Assembly: GCA_017623235.1 (NCBI GenBank)
Contig: JAGAPN010000061.1
Location: 1-35,744, forward strand
Length of the DNA stretch: 35,744 bases
Direction of reading: 5' to 3'
From: Clostridia bacterium
Lineage (GTDB): Bacteria; Bacillota; Clostridia; Oscillospirales; Acutalibacteraceae
Numbering within the stretch: position 1 is the first letter of the stretch; each line of letters opens with the position of its first letter. Shown piece after piece: positions 23,770 to 31,383 of this stretch. The position numbers and the translations under genes were made by a program. The notes beneath the pieces are model-generated. The model saw only the letters and a program-made list of their open reading frames with translations, was not told the origin of the DNA and made no database searches.

Positions 23770-24341
23770 ATATCAGAAAGTATAAGCAGGAGCTTCGCCT
23801 CAGGTGCCGCGCCACCCGTGAGGGTATGGATAAGGAGCAAAAAGCCGTTCTTGATTCGGCGGTGGCAGAAAATGTCCGCCGTCTTAAGGAATACCGCCCT
23901 GCAAAAACCATTCTTATCTACGTATCCACCCCCATTGAGGTAGATACAAAAAGAATAATAGAAAACGCCTGGGCCGACGGCAAAAGGGTAGCGGTGCCAC
24001 GCTGTATACCCGATTCCAGGGATATGGAGTTTCATTATATCGACTCCTTCGACTGTCTTTCCCCCGGTACCTTCTCGGTGCCCGAGCCCCCTGCCGATTC
24101 CCCGATAGTTACCGATTTTTCGGGCTGCCTTATGATAGTGCCGGGTATGCAGTTTGATATGAACGGCTACCGTATCGGCTACGGAAAGGGATATTACGAC
24201 CGCTATATGGTAAGATTTACCGGTCGTGCTGCAGGAATATGCTACTCTGCCGAGCTTAAGCCCTTTATGTATCACGGCAGGTATGACCGTCCTGTGGATA
24301 TTGTCGTTACAGATAAGAAAATTAAAACCTGCAGAGCATAG
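23757..24341 (+). CDS. 5-formyltetrahydrofolate cyclo-ligase
   Basis: The 194-residue enzyme (methenyl-THF synthetase; YqgN/FthC-type) converts 5-formyl-THF to 5,10-methenyl-THF with ATP. The diagnostic loop RIGYGKGYYDRYM near residues 138-150 is intact. VPGMQFDMNGYRIG and the N-terminal KxELRxRCRATR pattern match the family. It returns a stored folate to the active pool, which fits its location in the thyX operon, where methylene-THF is consumed. ATG 23757 has AGGGAG 8 bases upstream. Confidence 0.93.
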   Translation: MRPIDIRKYKQELRLRCRATREGMDKEQKAVLDSAVAENVRRLKEYRPAKTILIYVSTPIEVDTKRIIENAWADGKRVAVPRCIPDSRDMEFHYIDSFDCLSPGTFSVPEPPADSPIVTDFSGCLMIVPGMQFDMNGYRIGYGKGYYDRYMVRFTGRAAGICYSAELKPFMYHGRYDRPVDIVVTDKKIKTCRA

Positions 24342-24350
24342 GAGTTTCAA

Positions 24351-25490
24351 ATGAGCAAGAAAAAGAAGATTCTTATAATAGTTTTGTCGGTAATTTTGGC
24401 CGTTACCGCCGCCATTGGTGTGGTAGCAGGTATGGCATACGCCGATTTTACGGGCGCCTCCCGTAAGGGAGAAACCGTTCGGGTTATAATAGACCAGGGC
24501 TCGCCGGTATCGGTTATTGCACAGCGCCTTGAGGAGGCGGGAGCAGTAGATTCTGCCCTGCTCTTCAGGGTTTACGCCAAGCTTTCAAAAACCGAAACCC
24601 AGTATAAATACGGTGTTTACGAGTTCAAGGATAATATCGGATTTGAGGCTATTGCCCAGCGGCTTATAACCCAGGGCGCCAAGGCGGAAACCGTCAGTGT
24701 CACCATCCCCGAGGGTACCACCATAAAGGATTACACCAAAAACGTTAATAATAAGGACGTTACCATAATGGGTATTGGTACTCTGCTTTCTTCTGCAGGT
24801 GTTTGTCAGGCAGAGGATTTTTATGCCGCCTTGGATGAGGTTGAGCTTGATACAGAGCTGCTCCGCAGCATCGACACCGAAAACACTTATTATCCTCTGG
24901 AGGGCTATCTCTTTGCCGATACCTATCAGTTTTATTTCTGCGGCTGTAAGGCCTGCGCAGGGGACAAGGGCAAGGATAAGGAATGTGTTTCTAAGGATTG
25001 CGCCAATAAGGCCGTTGCCCGTATGATACAGCGTACCGAAGAGGTTATTACCGATGAAATGATAGCCAACGCCAAAAAAATGGGCTATTCCATTAACGAA
25101 ATGCTTGCCCTGGCCTCTATTATTCAGATGGAGTCGGGTATTGATACAAAGGAAATGCCAAACGTTTCCGCCGTATTCCATAACCGCCTTAACGACCCTG
25201 CCCATTTTGGACATTTAGGCTCGTCACCCACCATTTACTACGATAAGAGTATGAAGGGCGACGGTCGTTACGATACCCAGAACAAGGCTATAGGCCTTCC
25301 CCCGGGACCTATCTGTTCCTCGGGTGCCTCCGCTATCGAGGCGGCTTTCCTGCCAACGGAAAATTTCGGTTATACATACTTTGTAACCGATAAGGACGGC
25401 AAGTTCTATTATAATAAAAATGAAGCCGGCCATCAGGCCACTATTAAGCAACTACAAAACGCAGGTAAATGGATATATGAATACTATTGA
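24351..25490 (+). CDS. mltG: Endolytic murein transglycosylase MltG
   Basis: The 379-residue protein has one N-terminal membrane helix (about 7-30) and a LysM-like region (about 42-115). The YceG domain has the catalytic Glu E261 in LALASIIQMESGI, and the PNVSAVFHNRL and LGSSPTIYY segments follow. MltG cuts nascent glycan strands and sets their length. Between TYQFYF and AVARMIQR there is an unusual cysteine-rich insert (C197, C199, C202, C212, C217) not expected in standard MltG. The Shine-Dalgarno sequence AGGAG follows the previous stop. Confidence 0.93.
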   Translation: MSKKKKILIIVLSVILAVTAAIGVVAGMAYADFTGASRKGETVRVIIDQGSPVSVIAQRLEEAGAVDSALLFRVYAKLSKTETQYKYGVYEFKDNIGFEAIAQRLITQGAKAETVSVTIPEGTTIKDYTKNVNNKDVTIMGIGTLLSSAGVCQAEDFYAALDEVELDTELLRSIDTENTYYPLEGYLFADTYQFYFCGCKACAGDKGKDKECVSKDCANKAVARMIQRTEEVITDEMIANAKKMGYSINEMLALASIIQMESGIDTKEMPNVSAVFHNRLNDPAHFGHLGSSPTIYYDKSMKGDGRYDTQNKAIGLPPGPICSSGASAIEAAFLPTENFGYTYFVTDKDGKFYYNKNEAGHQATIKQLQNAGKWIYEYY

Positions 25491-26712
25491 TAAAATAATT
25501 CTGCCCGAGCTGCTTTGTCCCGCAGGTGACCTTACCCGCCTTAAAACGGCGGTAGATTACGGTGCCGATGCGGTCTACATTGCAGGGGAGGAGTTTGGTA
25601 TGCGTACTGCCGCCTCCAACTTTGGTGAGGCCGATATGCGGGAGGGCATAAAATATGCCCATAACAGGGGCGTTAAGGTGCATATTGCCTGTAACGTTCT
25701 GCCTCATAATGACGAGGTAGCAAGAATACCTGCATTTTTGGAGCTTTGCCAGGATGCAGGGGCAGATGCGGTAATAGCCGCCGACCTCGGCACCATTGGT
25801 ATGGTGAAAAAATATGCCCCTAAATGTGAACTTCACGTATCGGTGCAGTCGGGTATAGTAAATTACGAAACGGCCAACGCATTTTATAATATGGGCGCCG
25901 CCCGTGTTGTTACCGCCCGCGAGCTTTCTCTGGCTGAAATTGCCGAAATCAAGGCCAAAACCCCCAAGGAGCTTACCCTTGAGTGCTTTACCCACGGCGC
26001 TATGTGTGTTTCCTTTTCGGCCCGCTGTCTGCTGTCCTCTTATATGACGGGTAGGGATGCCAACAGGGGAGATTGCGCCCAGCCCTGCCGCTGGTCCTAT
26101 TCCCTGGTGGAAACCAACCGTGAGGGCCAGCATTTTGATATTACCGAAACCGATAAGGGCACCTATATCCTTAACGCTAACGATTTGTGTATGGCTCAGC
26201 ATTTAAAGGAGATGTATGAGGCGGGTATAGGCAGTCTGAAAATCGAGGGCAGGGCAAAATCCCAGTATTACGTGGCGGTTACCGCCAACGCCTACCGTGG
26301 TGCTTTAGACAGCCTTAAAGAGTCCTACGATAATTGGCAGTTACCCGATTGGGTCACCGAGGAGCTTAATAAAATCAGCCACAGAAACTATTCTACAGGC
26401 TTTTATTTCGGTCCTCCCCACAACTGCCAGACCTATTCTCACGCAGGCTATGTCAGAGATTATGCCGTTGCCGCAACGGTGGACGGTTACGAGGATGGCT
26501 GTATTATAGCCACCCTTAAAAACAAGTTCTATAAGGGCCAGACCTTGGATTGTCTTGAGCCTCAGCAGCCTCCCTTTGAGGTTACCGCTGCTGAACTTTT
26601 TGACGGCGAGGGTAATCCGATAGACTCTGCTCCGCATCCTATGATGACCGTCAAAATACCATATCACCGTCCCATAAAAACAGGGGCAATGCTTCGTATG
26701 AAATGTGATTAA
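25477..26712 (+). CDS. U32-family protein, probable tRNA U34 hydroxylation protein TrhP
   Basis: With the start at 25477 (14-base overlap with mltG) the protein has 411 residues. It has the U32 signature ECFTHGAMCVSFSARCLLS and later cysteines in DANRGDCAQPCRWSY, which in this family can bind an iron-sulfur cluster. The N-terminus LPELLCPAGDLTRLKTAVDYGADAVYIAG is classical. The old label peptidase/collagenase U32 is doubtful. In B. subtilis the U32 genes yrrN and yrrO lie just downstream of the MltG homologue yrrL and act in prephenate-dependent 5-hydroxyuridine formation in tRNA. The same neighbourhood here favours that role. A longer in-frame start at 25420 lies deep in mltG and is unlikely. 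Confidence 0.85.
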   Translation: MNTIDKIILPELLCPAGDLTRLKTAVDYGADAVYIAGEEFGMRTAASNFGEADMREGIKYAHNRGVKVHIACNVLPHNDEVARIPAFLELCQDAGADAVIAADLGTIGMVKKYAPKCELHVSVQSGIVNYETANAFYNMGAARVVTARELSLAEIAEIKAKTPKELTLECFTHGAMCVSFSARCLLSSYMTGRDANRGDCAQPCRWSYSLVETNREGQHFDITETDKGTYILNANDLCMAQHLKEMYEAGIGSLKIEGRAKSQYYVAVTANAYRGALDSLKESYDNWQLPDWVTEELNKISHRNYSTGFYFGPPHNCQTYSHAGYVRDYAVAATVDGYEDGCIIATLKNKFYKGQTLDCLEPQQPPFEVTAAELFDGEGNPIDSAPHPMMTVKIPYHRPIKTGAMLRMKCD

Positions 26713-26717
26713 ATAAT

Positions 26718-26754
26718 ACCTTCCGTGTTAACAATAATGCGGGAGGTGTTTTTT
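26718..26754 (+). terminator. Terminator-like hairpin that includes the PBP ribosome binding site
   Basis: The stem ACCTTCCG/CGGGAGGT (26718-26725 with 26740-26747) has one G-T pair and a 14-base loop, followed by G and six Ts that run directly into the ATG at 26755. The 3' arm is the GGGAGG Shine-Dalgarno sequence. It could limit both read-through from the thyX operon and translation. Confidence 0.6.
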
Positions 26755-28356
26755 ATGTCAAGCTTTTATAAACGTGTGGCAGTCTGCTATCTTTTGGTGG
26801 TGGTGCTGCTTTTTGTATGTGTTGCAAGGGTGGCGGTTGTGGCCACTACGCCAAAGTACTCCCAGGCCGCCGAAAGCGAGCGTAGTCGCAAAATCACCTT
26901 CGGATACCGCAGAGGCACCATCTTTGATTGCAATATGGAAAGACTTACAAATGACCGCACTAAAACTATGGCGGTGATTTTTAACACCCCACAAGCTGTA
27001 GCCGCCTTGTATAATTATTTTCCTGTCGACGAAATCCCACTTATTACCGAGGAAATAAGGAAGAACGGTTTTGCCCTGCGGGAGCTGTCACGTTCAGTGG
27101 GTACAGAGGGTATTTATTGCTTTGAGGTTACGGTAAATCTGGATGACCACACCCTGGCAAAGCATCTGATAGGCTATACCGACGATGAGAATAAGGGGGT
27201 CTGCGGTCTGCAGCTGGCCTATAACGATATTCTTTACAGCGATAAAACCTCCTCGGTTACCTTTACGGTAGACGGAAGAGGTCAGCTTCTTGAAGGAGAG
27301 GCCCCCAAGACCGATTCAGGCTATTCGGTAGAAAATAGTGGAATTATGCTGACCCTGGATAAGGATGTTCAGCGAATAGCCGAACAAAAGGCCCTGGGTA
27401 TAAGTAGGGGAGCCATAGTTATAACCGAGGTTAAAAGCGGTAAGATACGGGCTATGGTCAGTCGACCCGATTTTTTACTTTCCAACCTGGGGGAGGCTCT
27501 TGGCGACCCCGATTTACCCCTTTTTAACCGAGCCCTTTCCACCTATAACGTAGGCTCGGTCTTTAAGCCCTGCGTGGCGGCGGCAGGCATAGAGGCAGGA
27601 GTTGCGCAGCAAACCGACTGTCTTGGCTATACCAACGTAGACGGACTTAGCTTTGCCTGCCACAAAACCTCGGGCCACGGACTTTTAGGCCTGTCTGATG
27701 CCCTTAAATTTTCCTGCAACTCGTATTTTTACACCTACGTTCAGGCGGTGGGAGGTGGCAGGGTCCTCGATATGGCCAGAAAGGCAGGCTTTGAAGGGGC
27801 AATCTCCCTGGCCGAGGGTATCGTCTGCGGCAAGGGAAACCTTGGTGATGAGCAAACCCTGCTGTCATCCAAGCGTGCCCTTGCCAATTTAAGTATAGGC
27901 CAGGGCTCTATGCTGTTATCTCCCGTTGCCCTTACAAATCTTTATATGGCTATCGCAGGGGACGGCAGTTATCGCACTCCAACCCTTATTGAGGGCAGGG
28001 TAAAGGGCGGAAAACTGGCCGAAGCCGAGCCTGCCGCCGCACGGGTGGATGTAATGAGCAAATATACCGCAGATATGCTTAAAACAATGCTTTCTACCGT
28101 TCTGGAGGATGAGGGTACAGGCCATAGCGGACGCCCTACACTTACCACCGCCGCAGGCAAAACGGGAACTGCCCAGACAGGTATTGTAAAGGACGGGAAA
28201 AAGGTGACCAACTCCTGGTTTTGCGGTTTTTTTCCTCTGGAGGACCCGAAATATGCCGTAACGGTATTGTCCGAGAATTCCTCTTCGGGCTGTGGTAAGG
28301 TCTTCGCCGATATTGCCGACGCTATCACCCTGCTTGAAATGAAACCGTCGGAATGA
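26755..28356 (+). CDS. Class B penicillin-binding protein (peptidoglycan D,D-transpeptidase)
   Basis: The 533-residue protein has an N-terminal membrane helix (about 8-30), a short pedestal domain (YRRGTIFDCNMERL onwards) and a transpeptidase domain (about 215-525). The active-site motifs are SVFK (S268-K271), SCN (320-322) and KTG (469-471, AGKTGTAQTG). It resembles the SpoVD/FtsI/PbpA group, but there is no PASTA domain and the pedestal is short. It crosslinks peptide stems outside the membrane. I place the start at 26755 with GGGAGG upstream rather than at the in-frame ATG at 26725. Whether it acts in division or sporulation cannot be told from sequence. Confidence 0.9.
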   Translation: MSSFYKRVAVCYLLVVVLLFVCVARVAVVATTPKYSQAAESERSRKITFGYRRGTIFDCNMERLTNDRTKTMAVIFNTPQAVAALYNYFPVDEIPLITEEIRKNGFALRELSRSVGTEGIYCFEVTVNLDDHTLAKHLIGYTDDENKGVCGLQLAYNDILYSDKTSSVTFTVDGRGQLLEGEAPKTDSGYSVENSGIMLTLDKDVQRIAEQKALGISRGAIVITEVKSGKIRAMVSRPDFLLSNLGEALGDPDLPLFNRALSTYNVGSVFKPCVAAAGIEAGVAQQTDCLGYTNVDGLSFACHKTSGHGLLGLSDALKFSCNSYFYTYVQAVGGGRVLDMARKAGFEGAISLAEGIVCGKGNLGDEQTLLSSKRALANLSIGQGSMLLSPVALTNLYMAIAGDGSYRTPTLIEGRVKGGKLAEAEPAAARVDVMSKYTADMLKTMLSTVLEDEGTGHSGRPTLTTAAGKTGTAQTGIVKDGKKVTNSWFCGFFPLEDPKYAVTVLSENSSSGCGKVFADIADAITLLEMKPSE

Positions 28357-28362
28357 TATAAT
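28334..28362 (+). promoter_or_regulatory. Promoter of the CYTH gene
   Basis: TTGAAA (28334-28339), 17 bases, TATAAT (28357-28362). The -35 lies inside the PBP coding end. Confidence 0.75.
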
Positions 28363-28393
28363 AAAGGTATCCTATATAAAAGAGGAGCCGTTT

Positions 28394-28894
28394 ATGAAAA
28401 CACCAAACCTTGAAATAGAAAGAAAATTTTTGATAGAAATGCCCGATGAAAGTTTTTTATCGGGCGTTGAAGGCTGTCGCAGGGTAGAAATAACTCAGGT
28501 TTATACCACCGACCATATCCGTCTGCGCCGTTGGGCGGAGGCGGGTCGTGTGACATACATAAAAACCATTAAGAAGCATATTACCGATATGACCCGAATC
28601 GAGATAGAAAACGAAATAGAAAAAGCAGAGTATGAGACCCTGCTTAAAACGGCTGACCCAAGGCTTTCCCCCGTCAGCAAGACCCGCTATATTATTCCTT
28701 TCGGCGGCAACCTGCTGGAGATTGACCTTTTTCCCTTCTGGAAGGGACAAGCCTATCTGGAAATAGAACTGGAGGGGGAGGATGATAAATTCACCCTGCC
28801 CGATTATATAAAGGTAATAAAAGAGGTTACCGAGGATAAGCGTTACCGCAACTATGCATTAGCCCAAAAAATTCCCGAAGAGGAAGAATTTTAG
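28394..28894 (+). CDS. CYTH domain-containing protein
   Basis: The 166-residue protein begins with the diagnostic ExExK motif (E7, E9, K11 in LEIERKFLI). Further charged pairs lie on alternating strands (RLRRWAE, YIKTIKKH, EIENEIEK, YLEIELEGE), as expected for the triphosphate tunnel fold. Family members hydrolyse inorganic triphosphate or thiamine triphosphate, or make cAMP; short single-domain bacterial versions are most often tripolyphosphatases. The substrate here is not determined. AGAGGAG lies 6 bases before the ATG. Confidence 0.92.
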   Translation: MKTPNLEIERKFLIEMPDESFLSGVEGCRRVEITQVYTTDHIRLRRWAEAGRVTYIKTIKKHITDMTRIEIENEIEKAEYETLLKTADPRLSPVSKTRYIIPFGGNLLEIDLFPFWKGQAYLEIELEGEDDKFTLPDYIKVIKEVTEDKRYRNYALAQKIPEEEEF

Positions 28895-28902
28895 AAATTT
28901 TT

Positions 28903-28930
28903 GAAACCTTTTGGCCCTTTAAATTGTTTT
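28903..28930 (+). promoter_or_regulatory. Candidate ECF-type promoter upstream of the sigma factor gene
   Basis: GAAACCTTTTGGCCC (from 28903) resembles the GAAAC-type -35 of ECF sigma factors and lies 51 bases before the start codon. The matching -10 (around 28925-28930) is not clear, and no good sigma-A promoter is visible. Autoregulation is inference. Confidence 0.4.
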
Positions 28931-28953
28931 ATTAGTGAAGGAGGGTGAGAGAT

Positions 28954-29442
28954 GTGAAGGTAAAATTACCCGACGGCCTCACGGTAGACTCGATTTTCGA
29001 TAAGTATTGCAATACGGTATACCGCCTGGCCTTTGCACGCACAAAAAATACATACGATGCAGATGATATTTTACAAACGGTGTTTGTAAAGCTTTGCGGA
29101 ACCGATACGCAGTTCCGTGATGAAGAGCATATAAAGGCCTGGCTTATAAGGGTAACGGTAAACACCTCTAAAAACCTGCTGACCTCGGCCTGGATGCGCC
29201 TTACCGACGGTATGGACGATAACCTTTCCACCGAAATGCAGGAGAAGAGCGAGGTTTATTATGCCGTTATGAAGCTGCCCACAAAATATCGCACGGTAGT
29301 GCATCTGCATTATTATGAAGGGTATACCGCCGCACAAATCGCCCGTCTTCTTTCCTCAAAGGAGGCAACCGTTAAAACACAGCTTAGGCGAGCCCGCGAA
29401 AAGCTGGAGAAAGAGCTGAAAGGAGAAATATTCGGTGTTTAA
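28954..29442 (+). CDS. ECF-type RNA polymerase sigma factor
   Basis: The 162-residue sigma-70 family protein has region 2 (about 10-75; FDKYCNTVYRLAFARTKN, DADDILQTVFVKL, HIKAWLIRVTVN) and region 4 (about 100-155; LPTKYRTVVHLHYYEGYTAA, ATVKTQLRRAREKLEKEL). The length and two-domain layout are those of a group 4 sigma factor. GTG 28954 has GGAGG 9 bases upstream; the GTG at 28945 overlaps the Shine-Dalgarno sequence itself. The downstream gene overlaps by 8 bases, the usual arrangement for a sigma factor and its anti-sigma factor. Confidence 0.92.
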   Translation: MKVKLPDGLTVDSIFDKYCNTVYRLAFARTKNTYDADDILQTVFVKLCGTDTQFRDEEHIKAWLIRVTVNTSKNLLTSAWMRLTDGMDDNLSTEMQEKSEVYYAVMKLPTKYRTVVHLHYYEGYTAAQIARLLSSKEATVKTQLRRAREKLEKELKGEIFGV

Positions 29443-31345
29443 AGATAAATACATAAGTGATAATGAAAAAATAGTACCCGATGAATCCCTGAAAAGATAT
29501 ATTAAATCCAAAATGAATGAGTCTACCCGTAAGGAGGTTCGGCACAACCGCTTTTCGGCGGTGGTTGCCGTAGCCTTAAGCCTTTGTGTGGTACTGTCTG
29601 TAGTACTGGTATCGGGCGGCACGGCGAATAAGCCCCAGCTGGCCTCCGGGGTGGTAACTGCGGTACAGTCCTACGATGACCTTTATAATTCCATATATAA
29701 GCTTTATAAGGAAAATCAGCCCACCCTGTGGGATTATACTTATAGCCTGTTCTCCGATTTAAGGGGTGGAGGCGTAAAGGGTGATGCCGCAGCGCCCGAA
29801 TCGAGCGTTGACGTTGACCTTAATATGTCGCCCACCGAACCCACCGACGATTCCGCAACAGGCACCGTTACCGACGGCGGAGCAGGGGATAATTCCCATA
29901 GTGAAACCAATAACCAGGTACAGGGCGTGGACGAGGCCGATATAGTTAAAAATGACGGTAAATATATATATTCCGCCGCCAACGGCCGTATCCGCATCAC
30001 CCTTGCAAATGAGGGTAACCCCCAACTTGTTTCCACCATTTTGGCGGCCGAAAGCTATGAGCACCTCCATAATATTTTTATCTATGAGGATAAGCTGGTG
30101 GCCCTGCTAAACGGTTCCTATGAGGGCAGCGTTACAAAGGTGAAAATTTACAATACCGCAGACAAGGCCAACCCTAAAGAGGTCACCGTATTAAGCCAAA
30201 GCGGCGGCTATAATAATTCCCGCCTGGTAGGAGATACCCTTTACCTGCTGTCCGATTACTACGTACACGCCGGCAACATCTCTAAGGATAAGCCCGAGCA
30301 GTACGTACCCTGTACCCAGGACGGTCTGTTGGCTACCGACGATATTTCCTGCATAGGAGAAGTTAAAACACCCTCATACCTCGTTGTGTCCGCAATAGAC
30401 GTATCCGCGGCCGATATAACCTGTACCCGTGCTATATTGGGCGGTGCAGAAAACGTTTACTGCGATACCGACAATCTCTATTTTACCTCTACCAAATACG
30501 GTAATGATGCTACCGAAACCACCGACATAGTAAAGCTGGGTCTTTCTAAGGAGGAGATAAAGGTTATAGCTGACGGCACCGTGCCCGGCACCCCCTTGAA
30601 CCAGTTCTCTATGGATGAGTATAAGGGTAATTTACGTATAGTCACCACCACCCATAAAAAAAGTCAGCGTAATCAGTATGTCTGGACCAGCGAAACCTCT
30701 AACGGCCTCTACGTGCTGGACGAAAAAATGGAGGTTATAGGTAAAATTGACGACCTGGCCCGTGACGAACGTGTTTACTCGGTACGCTTTACAGGGGATA
30801 TAGGTTACTTTGTAACCTTCCGTGAAACCGACCCCCTCTTTACCGTAGACCTTTCCGACCCCACCGCCCCCAAAATACTCAGCGAGCTTAAAATTCCCGG
30901 ATTTTCCGAGTATCTTCACCCCTTTGGCGAGGGCCTGTTATTCGGCTTCGGTAAAGCGGCTACAGCTACAGGCTCTACCACGGGACTGAAGCTGTCAATG
31001 TTCAACGTGGCCGACCCCACAAACGTTACCGAAAGCCACAACCTGCCCCTGGATGCCGATTATTCCGAGGCCTCTTATAACCACAAAGCAATAATGGTAG
31101 ATAAGGACAAAAATATTATCGCCTTTGCCGCTAACGATTATATAAGCTATAAAAGCAGGGTGCTGGTTTACGGTTATTCCGAAACCGAGGGCTTTACCCT
31201 CCGTCGGGAAATTGTTATAGATAACAAAATAATTGATAATATGAGATTTTTATGGATAGGGGAGTACTTCTATACAGTAGGTGAAAATGAGATATTAACC
31301 TTTAATATAAATGATTTTACCCCCGTTTCAGAGCTTAATTTCTAA
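29435..31345 (+). CDS. Membrane-anchored beta-propeller protein, putative anti-sigma factor
   Basis: The 636-residue protein (GTG start with AAAGGAG 9 bases upstream) has a short charged cytoplasmic N-terminus (1-39), one membrane helix (about 40-61), a low-complexity Asp/Ser/Thr-rich stretch (about 110-160) and a large extracytoplasmic beta-propeller (about 165-636). The start of the propeller, NNQVQGVDEADIVKNDGKYI, is the hallmark of the beta-propeller family distantly related to WD-40. Its overlap with the sigma gene and its topology suggest that the N-terminus holds the sigma factor while the propeller senses the exterior. No zinc anti-sigma motif (HxxxCxxC) is present. The anti-sigma role is inferred from context. 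Confidence 0.85.
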   Translation: MFKDKYISDNEKIVPDESLKRYIKSKMNESTRKEVRHNRFSAVVAVALSLCVVLSVVLVSGGTANKPQLASGVVTAVQSYDDLYNSIYKLYKENQPTLWDYTYSLFSDLRGGGVKGDAAAPESSVDVDLNMSPTEPTDDSATGTVTDGGAGDNSHSETNNQVQGVDEADIVKNDGKYIYSAANGRIRITLANEGNPQLVSTILAAESYEHLHNIFIYEDKLVALLNGSYEGSVTKVKIYNTADKANPKEVTVLSQSGGYNNSRLVGDTLYLLSDYYVHAGNISKDKPEQYVPCTQDGLLATDDISCIGEVKTPSYLVVSAIDVSAADITCTRAILGGAENVYCDTDNLYFTSTKYGNDATETTDIVKLGLSKEEIKVIADGTVPGTPLNQFSMDEYKGNLRIVTTTHKKSQRNQYVWTSETSNGLYVLDEKMEVIGKIDDLARDERVYSVRFTGDIGYFVTFRETDPLFTVDLSDPTAPKILSELKIPGFSEYLHPFGEGLLFGFGKAATATGSTTGLKLSMFNVADPTNVTESHNLPLDADYSEASYNHKAIMVDKDKNIIAFAANDYISYKSRVLVYGYSETEGFTLRREIVIDNKIIDNMRFLWIGEYFYTVGENEILTFNINDFTPVSELNF

Positions 31346-31346
31346 T

Positions 31347-31383
31347 AAAAAAATAGGATGTGCCGAGCACATCCTATTTTTTT
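31347..31383. terminator. Bidirectional terminator between the propeller gene and the GH13 gene
   Basis: A 17-bp perfect stem (31347-31363 with 31367-31383) with loop CGA, ending in A7 and T7 tracts. The TAG stop of the minus-strand GH13 gene (31374-31376) lies inside the stem. Confidence 0.94.
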
